DNA from: Acetobacteraceae bacterium ESL0709 | Lineage (GTDB): Bacteria; Pseudomonadota; Alphaproteobacteria; Acetobacterales; Acetobacteraceae | DNA length: 64,000 nucleotides | Direction: 5' to 3' | Assembly (NCBI GenBank): GCA_029433415.1 | Contig: JAQTIA010000003.1 | Span: forward strand, 1,206,501-1,270,500 | Shown: positions 36,786-45,439 of the stretch, piece by piece | Position numbering within the stretch: position 1 is the first letter of the stretch | Layout: every line of letters starts with the position of its first letter | The notes under the pieces: generated by a model | Seen by the model: the letters and a program-made list of their open reading frames with translations, nothing else | The model's database searches: none | What the model was told of the DNA's origin: nothing | Program-made: the position numbers and the translations under genes

Positions 36786-37817
36786 ATGATCTCTCGCCCT
36801 TCTCCATTTATGGTCATTCTGACTCTCGGTATTCTGCTGGTCATTTCAGCGCTGTTTGTCTGTACTCTGGGTGCAACGGGATTCACTCTGGGAAAAACAG
36901 GGTCATTATCCCTTTTCGTCATAGAGCAAATTCGCCTGCCCCGCATCAGCCTCGCCATCATCACAGGAGCTGCTCTCGGGATTTCAGGCGCAGTCATGCA
37001 GGGACTTTTTCGTAATCCCCTGGCTGATCCTGGGCTGATAGGCGTTTCTTCGGGAGCCGCTCTGGGAACGACCGTTTATATTGTGCTGGGAAGTTCCCTG
37101 GGATTAGACACTCTTTCCCGACATTACCCTTTTTTGCACAATGTCATGCTACGATGGATGGTGCCGCTCTCTGGAATGATTGGCGGATTTTGCACAACAG
37201 GGCTGCTTTACAGTTTCGCCAGAAGGCAGGAAGGTCTTTCCACGACCCTCATCATTTTGACCGGGATTGCCATAGGCTCCTTTACAGCCGCCATTACGGG
37301 AATCCTGACTTTTCGCGCTGATGACACGGCCCTTCGTGACATTACTTTCTGGAGTCTCGGAAGTCTGGCAGGCGCAAATTGGTCAGGCTTCGTGATTTTG
37401 TTGCCGTTTTTTCTGACAGCTCTCATTCTTATTTTCCCCCTGAGAGATATTCTGAACGCTTTTCTACTGGGAGAAAAAGACGCTATTCTATTGGGGCATC
37501 CCGTAGAACGCTTCAAAAAAATGGCCATCCTCGGTGTAGCTCTAGCCACCGGGCCAGTTGTCTCCTTTGTCGGGGTTATTGGCTTTATCGGTGTGGTCGT
37601 ACCCCATCTCGTGCGCCTCGTAACGGGGCCAGACCACCGCATCGTCCTGCCTGCCAGCGCCTTGACGGGAGCCCTCCTTCTTTTATGGGCCGACACGGCA
37701 GCCCGCCTCATTGCACCGCCGGCAGAAATCCCTGTCGGCATCATCACCGCTGCGTTGGGCGCCCCGGCTTTTCTCTGGCTTCTTACAAGAACACAAACCG
37801 GAAGCGCCCTTTCATGA
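36786..37817 (+). CDS. hmuU: Haem ABC transporter, permease (FecCD family)
   Basis: Inner-membrane permease, 343 residues with ~9-10 helices. FecCD/BtuC motifs: RLPRISLAIITGAALGISGAVMQGLFRNPLADPGLIGVSSGAALG, the cytosolic coupling region GEKDAILLGHPVERFK and FVGVIGFIGVVVPHLVRLVTGPDHR. The stop overlaps the hmuV ATG. Confidence 0.92.
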   Translation: MISRPSPFMVILTLGILLVISALFVCTLGATGFTLGKTGSLSLFVIEQIRLPRISLAIITGAALGISGAVMQGLFRNPLADPGLIGVSSGAALGTTVYIVLGSSLGLDTLSRHYPFLHNVMLRWMVPLSGMIGGFCTTGLLYSFARRQEGLSTTLIILTGIAIGSFTAAITGILTFRADDTALRDITFWSLGSLAGANWSGFVILLPFFLTALILIFPLRDILNAFLLGEKDAILLGHPVERFKKMAILGVALATGPVVSFVGVIGFIGVVVPHLVRLVTGPDHRIVLPASALTGALLLLWADTAARLIAPPAEIPVGIITAALGAPAFLWLLTRTQTGSALS

Positions 37818-38623
37818 GCCTTATTTTTGAAAATGTGTCCTATCACATCAAGGAGCATAATCTTGTGGGAGAGATCAGCTTTACAGCCCATGCAGGACAG
37901 ATCATCGCCCTTCTTGGCCCTAATGGTGCAGGTAAAAGCACTATTCTGGATCTTGCTGGCGGCCTGAAAACCCCTACCTCCGGGAAAATCCTTCTTAATA
38001 ACAGTGATATCGGGACAATATCTGCTTACAAGCTTGCAACCATGCGTGCTCTGCTGGCGCAGGAGAGTCCGCTCACAGCTCCTTTTTCTGTAACCGAACT
38101 GGTCAGTCTGGCATTTCAGAGCCTAGACCACACGCTCACCATGTCACAGAAAAAACATCTTCTGGAAGAAGTTATTAATTCCGTGGGGCTTGCAGAAAAA
38201 AGTACCCGCAATATGCAGACGCTCTCCGGCGGAGAGCGTCAGAGAGCACATCTGGCACGCATCCTGCTACAGCTCGCAGCCAATAACAGACCGACAGAAA
38301 GCCAGCTTCTTCTCCTTGATGAACCCTTATCAGCTCAGGATCCGGCACAGCACCTCATGATATTGTCCCTGATCAGACACTATGTCCGTAAAGGCGGCAT
38401 GGCTGTGATCATCCTCCATGATCTGAACTGGGCCTCTGCCTTTGCAGATCATATTATCTTGCTTCATCAGGGGCATATTTATGCCCAGGGCCCGCCTGGG
38501 CACGTTTTGACAAACGCAACTCTCGGATCAGTCTTCGGGTTGCCTTCCTTCCTTGTAAAACAGCACAAACCAACCAACCGTCCTTACCTCATACCCCATG
38601 ACATGCTTTCTGGGCTGTCATAA
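37814..38623 (+). CDS. hmuV: Haem ABC transporter, ATP-binding protein
   Basis: ATPase of the importer, 269 residues. Walker A GPNGAGKST, signature LSGGERQRAHLARIL, Walker B LLLLDEPLSAQDP and switch His ILHDLNWA. The start ATG 37814 overlaps the hmuU stop by 4 bases. The same frame is open upstream to 37379, but that portion is a shadow of hmuU. Confidence 0.93.
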   Translation: MSLIFENVSYHIKEHNLVGEISFTAHAGQIIALLGPNGAGKSTILDLAGGLKTPTSGKILLNNSDIGTISAYKLATMRALLAQESPLTAPFSVTELVSLAFQSLDHTLTMSQKKHLLEEVINSVGLAEKSTRNMQTLSGGERQRAHLARILLQLAANNRPTESQLLLLDEPLSAQDPAQHLMILSLIRHYVRKGGMAVIILHDLNWASAFADHIILLHQGHIYAQGPPGHVLTNATLGSVFGLPSFLVKQHKPTNRPYLIPHDMLSGLS

Positions 38624-38644
38624 TTTTTAACAGGGAGACAATAA

Positions 38645-38956
38645 TTGTATATCGCCATGAACCGCTTCAAAGTCGAACACGGCAATGAGGACGCTTTCGA
38701 ACAGCGCTGGCTGAACCGGGACATTTATCTCAAAGAACTGCCCGGCTTCATTTCCTTCCAGTTCCTTCGGGGCCCCAGAGCAGAAGACCATACCCTTTAC
38801 GTCTCTCATACGTTCTGGAACAGCTATGATGATTTTATAAACTGGACAAAATCAGACGCCTTTGCACAGGCACATCATCAGGCCCACAAAGCCAAGAGGT
38901 TAACCGTCGCTCCCCCGTCTTTTGAGGGCTATGACGTGCTTCAGAACGTCGCCTGA
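38645..38956 (+). CDS. IsdG-like haem-degrading monooxygenase
   Basis: 103-residue antibiotic-biosynthesis-monooxygenase-fold protein that would open the haem ring in the cytosol to release iron. The IsdG catalytic residues are all present at almost identical positions: N6, W67 and H77 (IsdG: N7, W67, H77). The start is TTG 38645 with GGGAGA 6-7 bases before it. The next ATG (38657) would remove the first beta strand (MYIAMNRF), so TTG is preferred. It follows hmuV by 21 bases and completes the haem uptake and use operon. Related names in other bacteria are HmuQ/HmuD. Confidence 0.85.
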   Translation: MYIAMNRFKVEHGNEDAFEQRWLNRDIYLKELPGFISFQFLRGPRAEDHTLYVSHTFWNSYDDFINWTKSDAFAQAHHQAHKAKRLTVAPPSFEGYDVLQNVA

Positions 38957-38982
38957 GACATCATAAATCATACTCCGTAACG

Positions 38983-39008
38983 TGTGAGGGCCATTTTCCG
39001 CCCTCACA
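38983..39008. terminator. Hairpin between the haem operon and the glycosyltransferase
   Basis: TGTGAGGGC (38983-38991) pairs with GCCCTCACA (39000-39008): 9 bp with an 8-base loop, between convergent genes. It has no T-tract on either side, so its terminator strength is uncertain. Confidence 0.5.
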
Positions 39009-39015
39009 TGCTCCC

Positions 39016-40047
39016 TTACCCATTCCCGGTAATAAGATCGAAATCCAGAGCGGAATAATGAGGACCGTTATAAAGTGATCCATAATCACGCTGAATCAGA
39101 GGACTGACATAAAGCAGGCCATCTTTCTGAAGATCCAGTTCCCTGAAATTCTTCTCCGTATCGCAGGCTGATATAATCGCCCTCGTATACGGGACCGGCC
39201 CGGTCGTCCTTAAGACACCAATCCGCCCTGCCCCTGCAAAGCGCCGGTCATAAAACACTATATTACACATGACCTGGTGAATAACCCGCCTGAGCAACGG
39301 GTGCCCCGCCACAGAAGCAATAAACCAGTTCACATATTCGCCTCTCTCAATATGAACAAGGTCTGGATGAACTTCACTAATAGCATCCCACTTTGCCAAA
39401 AGGAGACTGTCCCCCTTTCGCATGACTTCATCAAGGGGCTTCGTAACAATAGATTTCAGGTCAAGATAGACACCCCCCAGGGCGTAAATAATAAGATAAC
39501 GTAAAAAATCCGCCTGCATTGCCCTGTAGGCAGAATTTATTTTTCCAAAAATATCCCATATATCCCTGTTATAATAATAACATATAAAATCTATAATATT
39601 ATCAGAATTTCTATCTCCCCACAGCCTATGATGGTAAGCCCCATTTTCACGAATCATATAGGCAATATTTTCCCTGAACGATCCGGCCTGTTCAACGCCT
39701 AGGCCGATCTGGTGGACAACCTTGGGTATTGATTGCCCTAAAGGATATAGAGGAAGCGCACGGGGAATCTTTTCTTCAGGCACTTCGAGAAATCTCTCCC
39801 ATCCACCCACATGATCACGCGAGAAAAGAGACAAATCTGCGCTGACAGACAGATAGTTCTGCCCCTGCTTAAAGGCTGTTACGCCGTCATGCTGACGTTC
39901 AAGGAGATAACCTGCATTTCTGAGATCTGATAAAGTCGCGATTCTGAATAATTTTCGCCCAGGTTCCTCATAAAGATCACAAAAATTTTTTTGCGCCAGA
40001 CCAGCTCCGGTTACCGCCAGAAATGTATTATAGAATGAAATAAACAC
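39016..40047 (-). CDS. Glycosyltransferase family 32-like protein
   Basis: 343 residues. The C-terminal half carries the GT32 (Och1-type) signature: IPKVVHQIGLG, then QADFLRYLIIYALGGVYLDLKS and GHPLLRRVIHQV. The metal-binding DxD reads DLK here, a form I believe also occurs in bacterial capsule-type members. The N-terminal ~100 residues are not recognised. Probably adds a sugar in surface polysaccharide or lipopolysaccharide synthesis; substrate unknown. Several AT-rich stretches (around 39530-39620) differ from the neighbours and hint at acquisition. No other polysaccharide genes adjoin it. Confidence 0.8.
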   Translation of the reverse strand: MFISFYNTFLAVTGAGLAQKNFCDLYEEPGRKLFRIATLSDLRNAGYLLERQHDGVTAFKQGQNYLSVSADLSLFSRDHVGGWERFLEVPEEKIPRALPLYPLGQSIPKVVHQIGLGVEQAGSFRENIAYMIRENGAYHHRLWGDRNSDNIIDFICYYYNRDIWDIFGKINSAYRAMQADFLRYLIIYALGGVYLDLKSIVTKPLDEVMRKGDSLLLAKWDAISEVHPDLVHIERGEYVNWFIASVAGHPLLRRVIHQVMCNIVFYDRRFAGAGRIGVLRTTGPVPYTRAIISACDTEKNFRELDLQKDGLLYVSPLIQRDYGSLYNGPHYSALDFDLITGNG

Positions 40048-40165
40048 AGTCCCTGTCCTTTAGACAAAGTTTTATACATAATAATATTTCTTCAAAAGAA
40101 ATCGTCTCAAGACCTGTTCTTTTGCGGCTTTACCATCTTCAAAAACTCCTGGAAGGATAAATCAC

Positions 40166-40381
40166 ATGCCTCCAAAATTTCAACATACAGACAGGACAGC
40201 AGACTTTCAGAGTAAAAAAAACTCTGAAAGTCATTGGCAGCGCACAGGTGAGATCGTCATGACAAGTGCCACAGCTCTGGCAACATTTGGTCCACAGAAA
40301 TTACGGCCCTGGTTCCGTCGTTTCGTTACAGTCGTCGGCATTGCAACAACCATTGTTAGTCTCTGCCGCCGCAAGCAATAA
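40166..40381 (+). CDS. Small protein of unknown function
   Basis: 71 residues from ATG 40166 (GGAAGGA at 8 bases), or 40 residues from ATG 40259 (GGTGAG at 6 bases). The C-terminal half is common to both: a short hydrophobic segment (RFVTVVGIATTIVSL) flanked by Arg/Lys, so probably a small membrane-associated protein. The longer form would be translated through a perfect 12-bp hairpin at 40202-40232. If the shorter form is right, the hairpin lies in the leader. Converges with priA, 2 bases apart. Confidence 0.55.
   Translation: MPPKFQHTDRTADFQSKKNSESHWQRTGEIVMTSATALATFGPQKLRPWFRRFVTVVGIATTIVSLCRRKQ
40202..40232. repeat. Perfect 12-bp inverted repeat with 7-A loop
   Basis: GACTTTCAGAGT, seven As, ACTCTGAAAGTC. 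All 12 pairs match. It lies inside or directly upstream of the small gene's coding region and has no T-run behind it on the plus strand. Confidence 0.9.
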
Positions 40382-40383
40382 CC

Positions 40384-42633
40384 CTACATAAAAGAAACAG
40401 GGTCGATATCTATTGTGATCCTGACATCATGACTGAGTTTGACCCTCTCCAGCCAATGCCGAATCAACGGCTGGACTGCTAATGACCGGCGTGTACGCAA
40501 AAGCAAACGGCGCCGATGCTGCCCCCGGAAAAGGGCCAGTGGTGCAGGAGCCGGGCCCAAAACCTGAACAGATTCGCCTTGCGGAGCTTCCATGGCTAGT
40601 GCGTGCGCTGTGTTATCTGCCAATTTTTCATGCGCAGAGCTGATGATCAAGGCGGCCAGACGCCCGTAAGGCGGCCAGAAACCGGGCTTCCTTAATGCTG
40701 CCTCCTGTTGCATATAACGGTCTATATCATTATGCAGCAAAGCCTGCATGACGGGATGGTCCCCCACGTAACTCTGTAACATAACATGACCCGGCTTTTC
40801 TCCACGCCCCGCGCGCCCTGATACCTGGTGGAGAAGCTGCATGGTGCGCTCCCCTGCTCTAAGATCGCCACCTCCCAACCCCAGGTCAGCATCCACAATG
40901 CCTACCAGAGTCAGATTGGGAAAATGCCAGCCTTTGGCAACAATCTGCGTGCCGATTACAAGATCGACCTCCCCTTCAGCAATTTGTCTCACCGCCTCCT
41001 GCGTGGCAGCCGGCGTCGTGAGGGTATCAGAAACCATAGAGAGAATCCTGGCCCCGGGAAAACGGATTTTTGCCTCTTCCTCAATCCGCTCAACACCAGG
41101 GCCTATCGGTACAAGGCTATGTTCGGCCTGGCACTCCGGACAATGAATGGGAATAGGCTGGGTATATTCGCAATAATGACAGGCCATTCTCCCCCGCGCA
41201 CGATGCTCTACAAGCCAGGCCGTACAATGAGGGCATTGTAGACGATAACCACAGGCACGGCACAGGGTCAAAGGCGCATAACCGCGTCGGTTAAGAAACA
41301 ACATGGCCTGTTCTTTGCGGACAAGCGTTTTCTCAACCGACTCACAAAGAAAAGACGAAAGAAACAACCCTCTTTCCGGTCCCTCTTTTTTCATGTCGAT
41401 CAGACTGATTTCAGGGAATTGGGCCCCTCCATGACGAACATGCAGCTTTTCATGAAAATAACGCCCCTGCTCAACATTGGCGATTGTTTCCAGAGAGGGC
41501 GTAGCAGAAACCAGAATGACAGGAGCCTCGACCAGCCTCGCCCGGACAATGGCCATATCGCGCCCGTTATAGAGAACACCCTCTTCCTGCTTGAAGGTAC
41601 TTTCATGCTCCTCATCGACAATAATAAGGCCAAGCCGGGTAAAAGGGAGAAACAATGCTGATCGCGCGCCTACAACCACACTAACGTCGCCGGAAGCCAC
41701 GCCCTGCCAGACTTCGCGCCGTTTTTTGATCCCCAGATCAGAATGCCAGACCGCTGGCTCTACACCAAAACGGGCAGTAAACCGTTCCATCCACTGCGTT
41801 GTCAGGGCAATTTCCGGCAACAGGACCAATATCTGCTTTCCCTGCTCCAATGAAGCGGCCAGAGCTTCAAAGTAAACTTCAGTCTTCCCTGATCCTGTCA
41901 CGCCCTCCAGCAATGTGACACTATATTTCTGCTCATTCACGCGTTCCCGCAAAACCGACGCACTCTGTTCCTGTTCATCTGACAAAACAGGTGGATGACA
42001 GTATGAATCGGGCTTTCCACCCTCCCATTCCGCCATCAAGGGCACTTCTTTCAGTAGACCCTGAGCACCAAGAGCCTTGATAACAGAGGCACTGGAGCCG
42101 CTCTTCTTGCTCAGTGCCGCCGTGCTCAGAGCCTCAACAGGAGAGGCGGCTTCCATGACCGCACGACGCGCCAGGGTCAAACGGGACTCCGACAAAGGTT
42201 TCCCGGGATTAGCAATCCACCCCGTGATCGGCCGGAATCCGCCAGCAAGAGGAACACGCAGGGCAATCGCAAGCACCATACCGGGGGGGCTGAGCGTATA
42301 GGCCGCAAGCCAGTCAATAAACCGGCGCAGGCTTTTGGGCAAAAGGGGAATATGTTCGACGACGTGGTGAATATCTTTCAGACGAGAAAGCTCAAAAACA
42401 CGTTCCGGTAATTCTGGCCGAAAATCGACAGGTAACGCTTCACGCCAGTCAGAATCCCAGACACATCCCATAATCTCCTTGCGTCCGAGAGGAACCATGA
42501 CGAACGTACCGGGGGGCAGGGATGAAAAAAAACAGTAATCCAAAGGAAAGGGGAAAGGCCTGGGCACCATCACAGAAAGACGACTTTTTTGCGTGTTTCC
42601 CTGCTGTGAGGTAAATTCAGGTCCTCCAATCAT
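40384..42633 (-). CDS. priA: Primosomal protein N' (PriA helicase)
   Basis: Restarts stalled replication forks. 749 residues. Helicase motifs: EGVTGSGKTEVYFEAL (Walker A), LIIVDEEHE (DEEH), LFLNRRGYAP. The zinc-binding domain has CRACGYRLQCPHC and CHYCEYTQPIPIHCPEC. VDLVIGTQIVAKGWHFPNLTLVGIVDADLGL and the QVSGRAGRGEKPG motif VI are intact. Start ATG 42633; ATG 42570 (MVPRPFPFPLDY) is an alternative. Divergent from xerC with only 33 bases between. Confidence 0.95.
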   Translation of the reverse strand: MIGGPEFTSQQGNTQKSRLSVMVPRPFPFPLDYCFFSSLPPGTFVMVPLGRKEIMGCVWDSDWREALPVDFRPELPERVFELSRLKDIHHVVEHIPLLPKSLRRFIDWLAAYTLSPPGMVLAIALRVPLAGGFRPITGWIANPGKPLSESRLTLARRAVMEAASPVEALSTAALSKKSGSSASVIKALGAQGLLKEVPLMAEWEGGKPDSYCHPPVLSDEQEQSASVLRERVNEQKYSVTLLEGVTGSGKTEVYFEALAASLEQGKQILVLLPEIALTTQWMERFTARFGVEPAVWHSDLGIKKRREVWQGVASGDVSVVVGARSALFLPFTRLGLIIVDEEHESTFKQEEGVLYNGRDMAIVRARLVEAPVILVSATPSLETIANVEQGRYFHEKLHVRHGGAQFPEISLIDMKKEGPERGLFLSSFLCESVEKTLVRKEQAMLFLNRRGYAPLTLCRACGYRLQCPHCTAWLVEHRARGRMACHYCEYTQPIPIHCPECQAEHSLVPIGPGVERIEEEAKIRFPGARILSMVSDTLTTPAATQEAVRQIAEGEVDLVIGTQIVAKGWHFPNLTLVGIVDADLGLGGGDLRAGERTMQLLHQVSGRAGRGEKPGHVMLQSYVGDHPVMQALLHNDIDRYMQQEAALRKPGFWPPYGRLAALIISSAHEKLADNTAHALAMEAPQGESVQVLGPAPAPLALFRGQHRRRLLLRTRRSLAVQPLIRHWLERVKLSHDVRITIDIDPVSFM

Positions 42634-42666
42634 ATCCCAGTCTGACCTTTACTGTTCCAAATCATC

Positions 42667-43656
42667 ATGAATCCTTGTATCCCTCCTCCCGTCCTGTCAG
42701 CCTTCACTATCCATAAAGCATGGATGGACTGGCTACGTTTTGAGCAACATCTCAGTGCAAAAACAATCATAGCGTACAGTCATGATAACGTGCAGGCGCT
42801 CAATTTTTTCCAGAATCATTTAGGCCGCGAACCTACCCTTGATGACCTGAAAAATCTTGCTCTGGCTGATTTCAGGGCATGGCTTGCCTATGAAACAGGG
42901 AAAACGGAACAGAAAAAACAGTCCCAGCCACAACATCATAAAGACAGCACAACGCGCACCCGTGCAAGACGTCTCTCATCCCTGCGGTCATTCTTTCGCT
43001 ATCTCAAGCAACGCTATGGATTGGAACAACCTGCCTTATCCTTGCTGCATAATCCCCGCCTTAAACCACGTCTACCACGTCCCTTAAACGTGCAGGACGC
43101 ACAAAATGCTCCTGAAGGCATTGCAGAGCAGGAACATACGCTCCCCATGGCCCTACGTGATCAGGCACTGTTCACCCTGCTTTATGGTGCTGGTCTGCGT
43201 ATCAGTGAAGCCTTGTCTCTCACGATAGAGGATCTGGATCGATCAGGGGGCGAAACCCTTTTAATCAAGGGCAAGGGAGGAAAAGAACGCTTTGTACCAC
43301 TTTTACCGAAAGTAAGAAAAAAGCTTCAGGATTGGCTCAGGGTCCACCCCGCGCCACAGCCTTCCGGGCCTCTTTTTTGCGGCATACGGGGAGGGCCACT
43401 AAATCCGGGAGTCGCCCAGCGCGCCATGAGACAATGGCGCAAGCTACAGGGTCTGCCCGACTCCGCAACCCCCCACGCCTTACGCCACGCTTTTGCCTCC
43501 CATCTTTTGCAAGGCGGAGCTGATCTGCGTGCCATTCAGGAGCTTCTGGGTCATGCCAGTCTCTCATCCACACAAATCTATACGTTAGCTGATGAACAAC
43601 ATCTTATGGATGTCTGGCAAAAAGCTCACCCGCGCGCTAACGTCAAATCATCATGA
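42667..43656 (+). CDS. xerC: Tyrosine recombinase XerC
   Basis: Resolves chromosome dimers at dif with XerD. 329 residues. The core-binding N-terminal domain includes FEQHLSAKTIIAYSHDNVQALNFF. Catalytic residues: Arg in LYGAGLRISEAL, Lys in KGKGGKERFVPL, His and Arg in PHALRHAFASHLL, His in LLGHASLSSTQ and the nucleophile Tyr in QIYTLAD. Another Xer-like integrase is possible, but the position beside priA and the length fit XerC. The 3' end overlaps the next gene by 4 bases. Confidence 0.88.
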   Translation: MNPCIPPPVLSAFTIHKAWMDWLRFEQHLSAKTIIAYSHDNVQALNFFQNHLGREPTLDDLKNLALADFRAWLAYETGKTEQKKQSQPQHHKDSTTRTRARRLSSLRSFFRYLKQRYGLEQPALSLLHNPRLKPRLPRPLNVQDAQNAPEGIAEQEHTLPMALRDQALFTLLYGAGLRISEALSLTIEDLDRSGGETLLIKGKGGKERFVPLLPKVRKKLQDWLRVHPAPQPSGPLFCGIRGGPLNPGVAQRAMRQWRKLQGLPDSATPHALRHAFASHLLQGGADLRAIQELLGHASLSSTQIYTLADEQHLMDVWQKAHPRANVKSS

Positions 43657-44573
43657 AGTGTCTGCCTGCCCTGGTGATGATCTTTTCGGCGGCCCTTGCT
43701 CCTCCGGCAAAGGCTGGTACACTCTGTCAATTCCAGCATGTCGCCACAATCGCCTTGCATAATAACGACTACACCATCAGCACGCAGGGAATAATAAACG
43801 GACATAATCTTTCTTTTCTTGTCGATACCGGTTCTGAAGGCAGCCTTCTGACACCTGAGGCCCTCACTCTTTTCGATCTCGTCCCCGACCCTTTGCTAAA
43901 AACCATCATTTCAGGCCCCGATGGAAAAGGTCATGTCGTCCCCGGCACGACAGTTTCTTCCCTTATGGTAGGCGGATTACATCTGGACAACGTCATCTTT
44001 CCTGTAGGGGAGATTCCTGGTGCTCCTTTGCTACACCCCCCTCTTCTGGGCCTGATCGGCATGGATGTGCTGGGTCGTTATGATCTGGACTTCGATCTGC
44101 CTCATAACCGGCTTTCTTTCTGGGAAGTCCGGTCAGACTCCCTCCTTTGCAAACATCCTCCCGACTGGTCTGGGCTGACACCTGTTACCACTATCAGATC
44201 TCTGGATGCCCGACGTGAAGGAAGAAGATTTATGATCCCTTTTATGCTGGACGGCCATAAAGGAACAGCACTGCTTGATAGCGGAGCACGCTCGCATATT
44301 GTCAGCCTTTCTTTCGTTCATAAAATCGGCCTCAGCGATGAGGCATTAGCGCAGGACCCAGGAGGCTATAGTGCGGGTATCGGATCTCGGGAAAGGCGCT
44401 ATCAATGGCATAAATTCCAACAGCTCCGCATTGGGCACGAAGTCACAAACACTCCGACCCTCACCATCGCTCCCATGGACAGCCACGCTGATATGCTCCT
44501 CGGTGCAGACTGGTTTACAACCCACCATATCTGGATTTCAAACGCCGACGGACAAATTTACCTGCACCCTTGA
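43653..44573 (+). CDS. Exported retropepsin-like aspartic protease
   Basis: 306 residues with a signal peptide (ALVMIFSAALAPPAKAG). Two retropepsin-type half-sites in tandem: FLVDTGSEGSLLT near residue 57 and ALLDSGARSHIVS near 213, each with the catalytic Asp in D-T/S-G. Flap-like glycine regions follow each. Having both aspartates on one chain means it could fold as a pseudo-dimeric protease in the periplasm. Function in this lineage unknown. Overlaps xerC by ATGA. Confidence 0.82.
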   Translation: MKCLPALVMIFSAALAPPAKAGTLCQFQHVATIALHNNDYTISTQGIINGHNLSFLVDTGSEGSLLTPEALTLFDLVPDPLLKTIISGPDGKGHVVPGTTVSSLMVGGLHLDNVIFPVGEIPGAPLLHPPLLGLIGMDVLGRYDLDFDLPHNRLSFWEVRSDSLLCKHPPDWSGLTPVTTIRSLDARREGRRFMIPFMLDGHKGTALLDSGARSHIVSLSFVHKIGLSDEALAQDPGGYSAGIGSRERRYQWHKFQQLRIGHEVTNTPTLTIAPMDSHADMLLGADWFTTHHIWISNADGQIYLHP

Positions 44574-44693
44574 ATGAACGAGGACGACGATGATTCTGTT
44601 CAGCGTCCTGTCAAATCTCACTGCGGCGGAGGCAGGCTGATAGAGTGCGCAAGACCTGTCTATATTTTTATACTATGTATAGTGGCTTTATGA
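44574..44693 (+). CDS. Possible 39-residue membrane peptide
   Basis: ATG directly abuts the stop of the protease gene. It reads an acidic start (MNEDDDDSV), a glycine turn (KSHCGGGRL) and a hydrophobic tail (PVYIFILCIVAL). This arrangement suggests a tiny single-pass peptide, but it could be chance. Confidence 0.3.
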   Translation: MNEDDDDSVQRPVKSHCGGGRLIECARPVYIFILCIVAL

Positions 44694-44749
44694 CAGAATA
44701 ACATGATCCCATCATCAATATCCTCGCACGTATATAACGCCATAACGCT

Positions 44750-45433
44750 TCACTTTTTGAGAGAGTATTTCTTTTCAGCCTCTTCCAAAATAGCCGCTAT
44801 ATTTTCATGCTGTCCGTATAAGGCATAAGAACGGGCCGTATAACCTGTCTTGCCTTTTATGAGCGGATCAGCTCCTAACGAAAGCAGTTTTCTGACAGCT
44901 CCATCCTGCCCCCCAGATGCCGCATAGATCAAAGCCGTCTTGCCTGACATATTGGCCTCATCAATGGCGCATCCCGCTTTGGCAAGGCGTTCAATTGCCG
45001 GAACATTATCACTTCCTGCTGCCACCATGAGAGCTGTATTACCCTTGTCAGTCCTGGCACACGGCTCAGCCCCATGAGCGATAAGATAATCTATCATCTC
45101 AGGATTAAAAGAGCCTTTTTCCGTGCCGGTATAACCAGCTGCCACCATAAGAAGCGTATAACCCGTTTCATCACGCATACGAAAATCCAAAGCTTGCCCG
45201 CTCAGACTCTTTAGAATATCGAAACGATTATTATGCGCCACATCAAAAACAAGATCACGCCATTGCCGCTCGGAAAACCGCAACGTCATAGCCGTTGACG
45301 CCGTAGGTAAAGCAAACTTTTGAGGCACAGTCTCCTTGGCCTGAACCACGCCACTCCCTGCAAGTCCCAGAAGCAGAATCGGTAAAAAAACAGAGCGATA
45401 CGTCATCAAACACATTTTTTGGTCAGATTCCAT
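44750..45433 (-). CDS. Exported ankyrin-repeat protein (third of katA cluster)
   Basis: 227 residues: signal peptide (SVFLPILLLGLAGSGVVQA), then a linker with ERQWRDLVFDVAHNN and four ankyrin-type repeats (GYTLLMVAAG, GNTALMVAAGSDN, GKTALIYAASGGQ, GYTARSYALYGQH). It keeps the cysteine pair shared by the three paralogues: HGAEPC and, 30 residues on, KAGC. The start ATG 45433 lies 6 bases after the stop of the previous ankyrin gene, so the two are co-translated. Presumed periplasmic. By analogy with Pseudomonas AnkB beside KatB, it may protect or assist the catalase; that is inference. Confidence 0.85.
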   Translation of the reverse strand: MESDQKMCLMTYRSVFLPILLLGLAGSGVVQAKETVPQKFALPTASTAMTLRFSERQWRDLVFDVAHNNRFDILKSLSGQALDFRMRDETGYTLLMVAAGYTGTEKGSFNPEMIDYLIAHGAEPCARTDKGNTALMVAAGSDNVPAIERLAKAGCAIDEANMSGKTALIYAASGGQDGAVRKLLSLGADPLIKGKTGYTARSYALYGQHENIAAILEEAEKKYSLKK

Positions 45434-45439
45434 GACACC

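Noticed and set aside
37379-37813. In-frame upstream extension of the hmuV gene
   Set aside because: Lies entirely inside hmuU in another frame and is Arg/Ser/Pro-rich; ATG 37814 with a 4-base overlap is the normal start.
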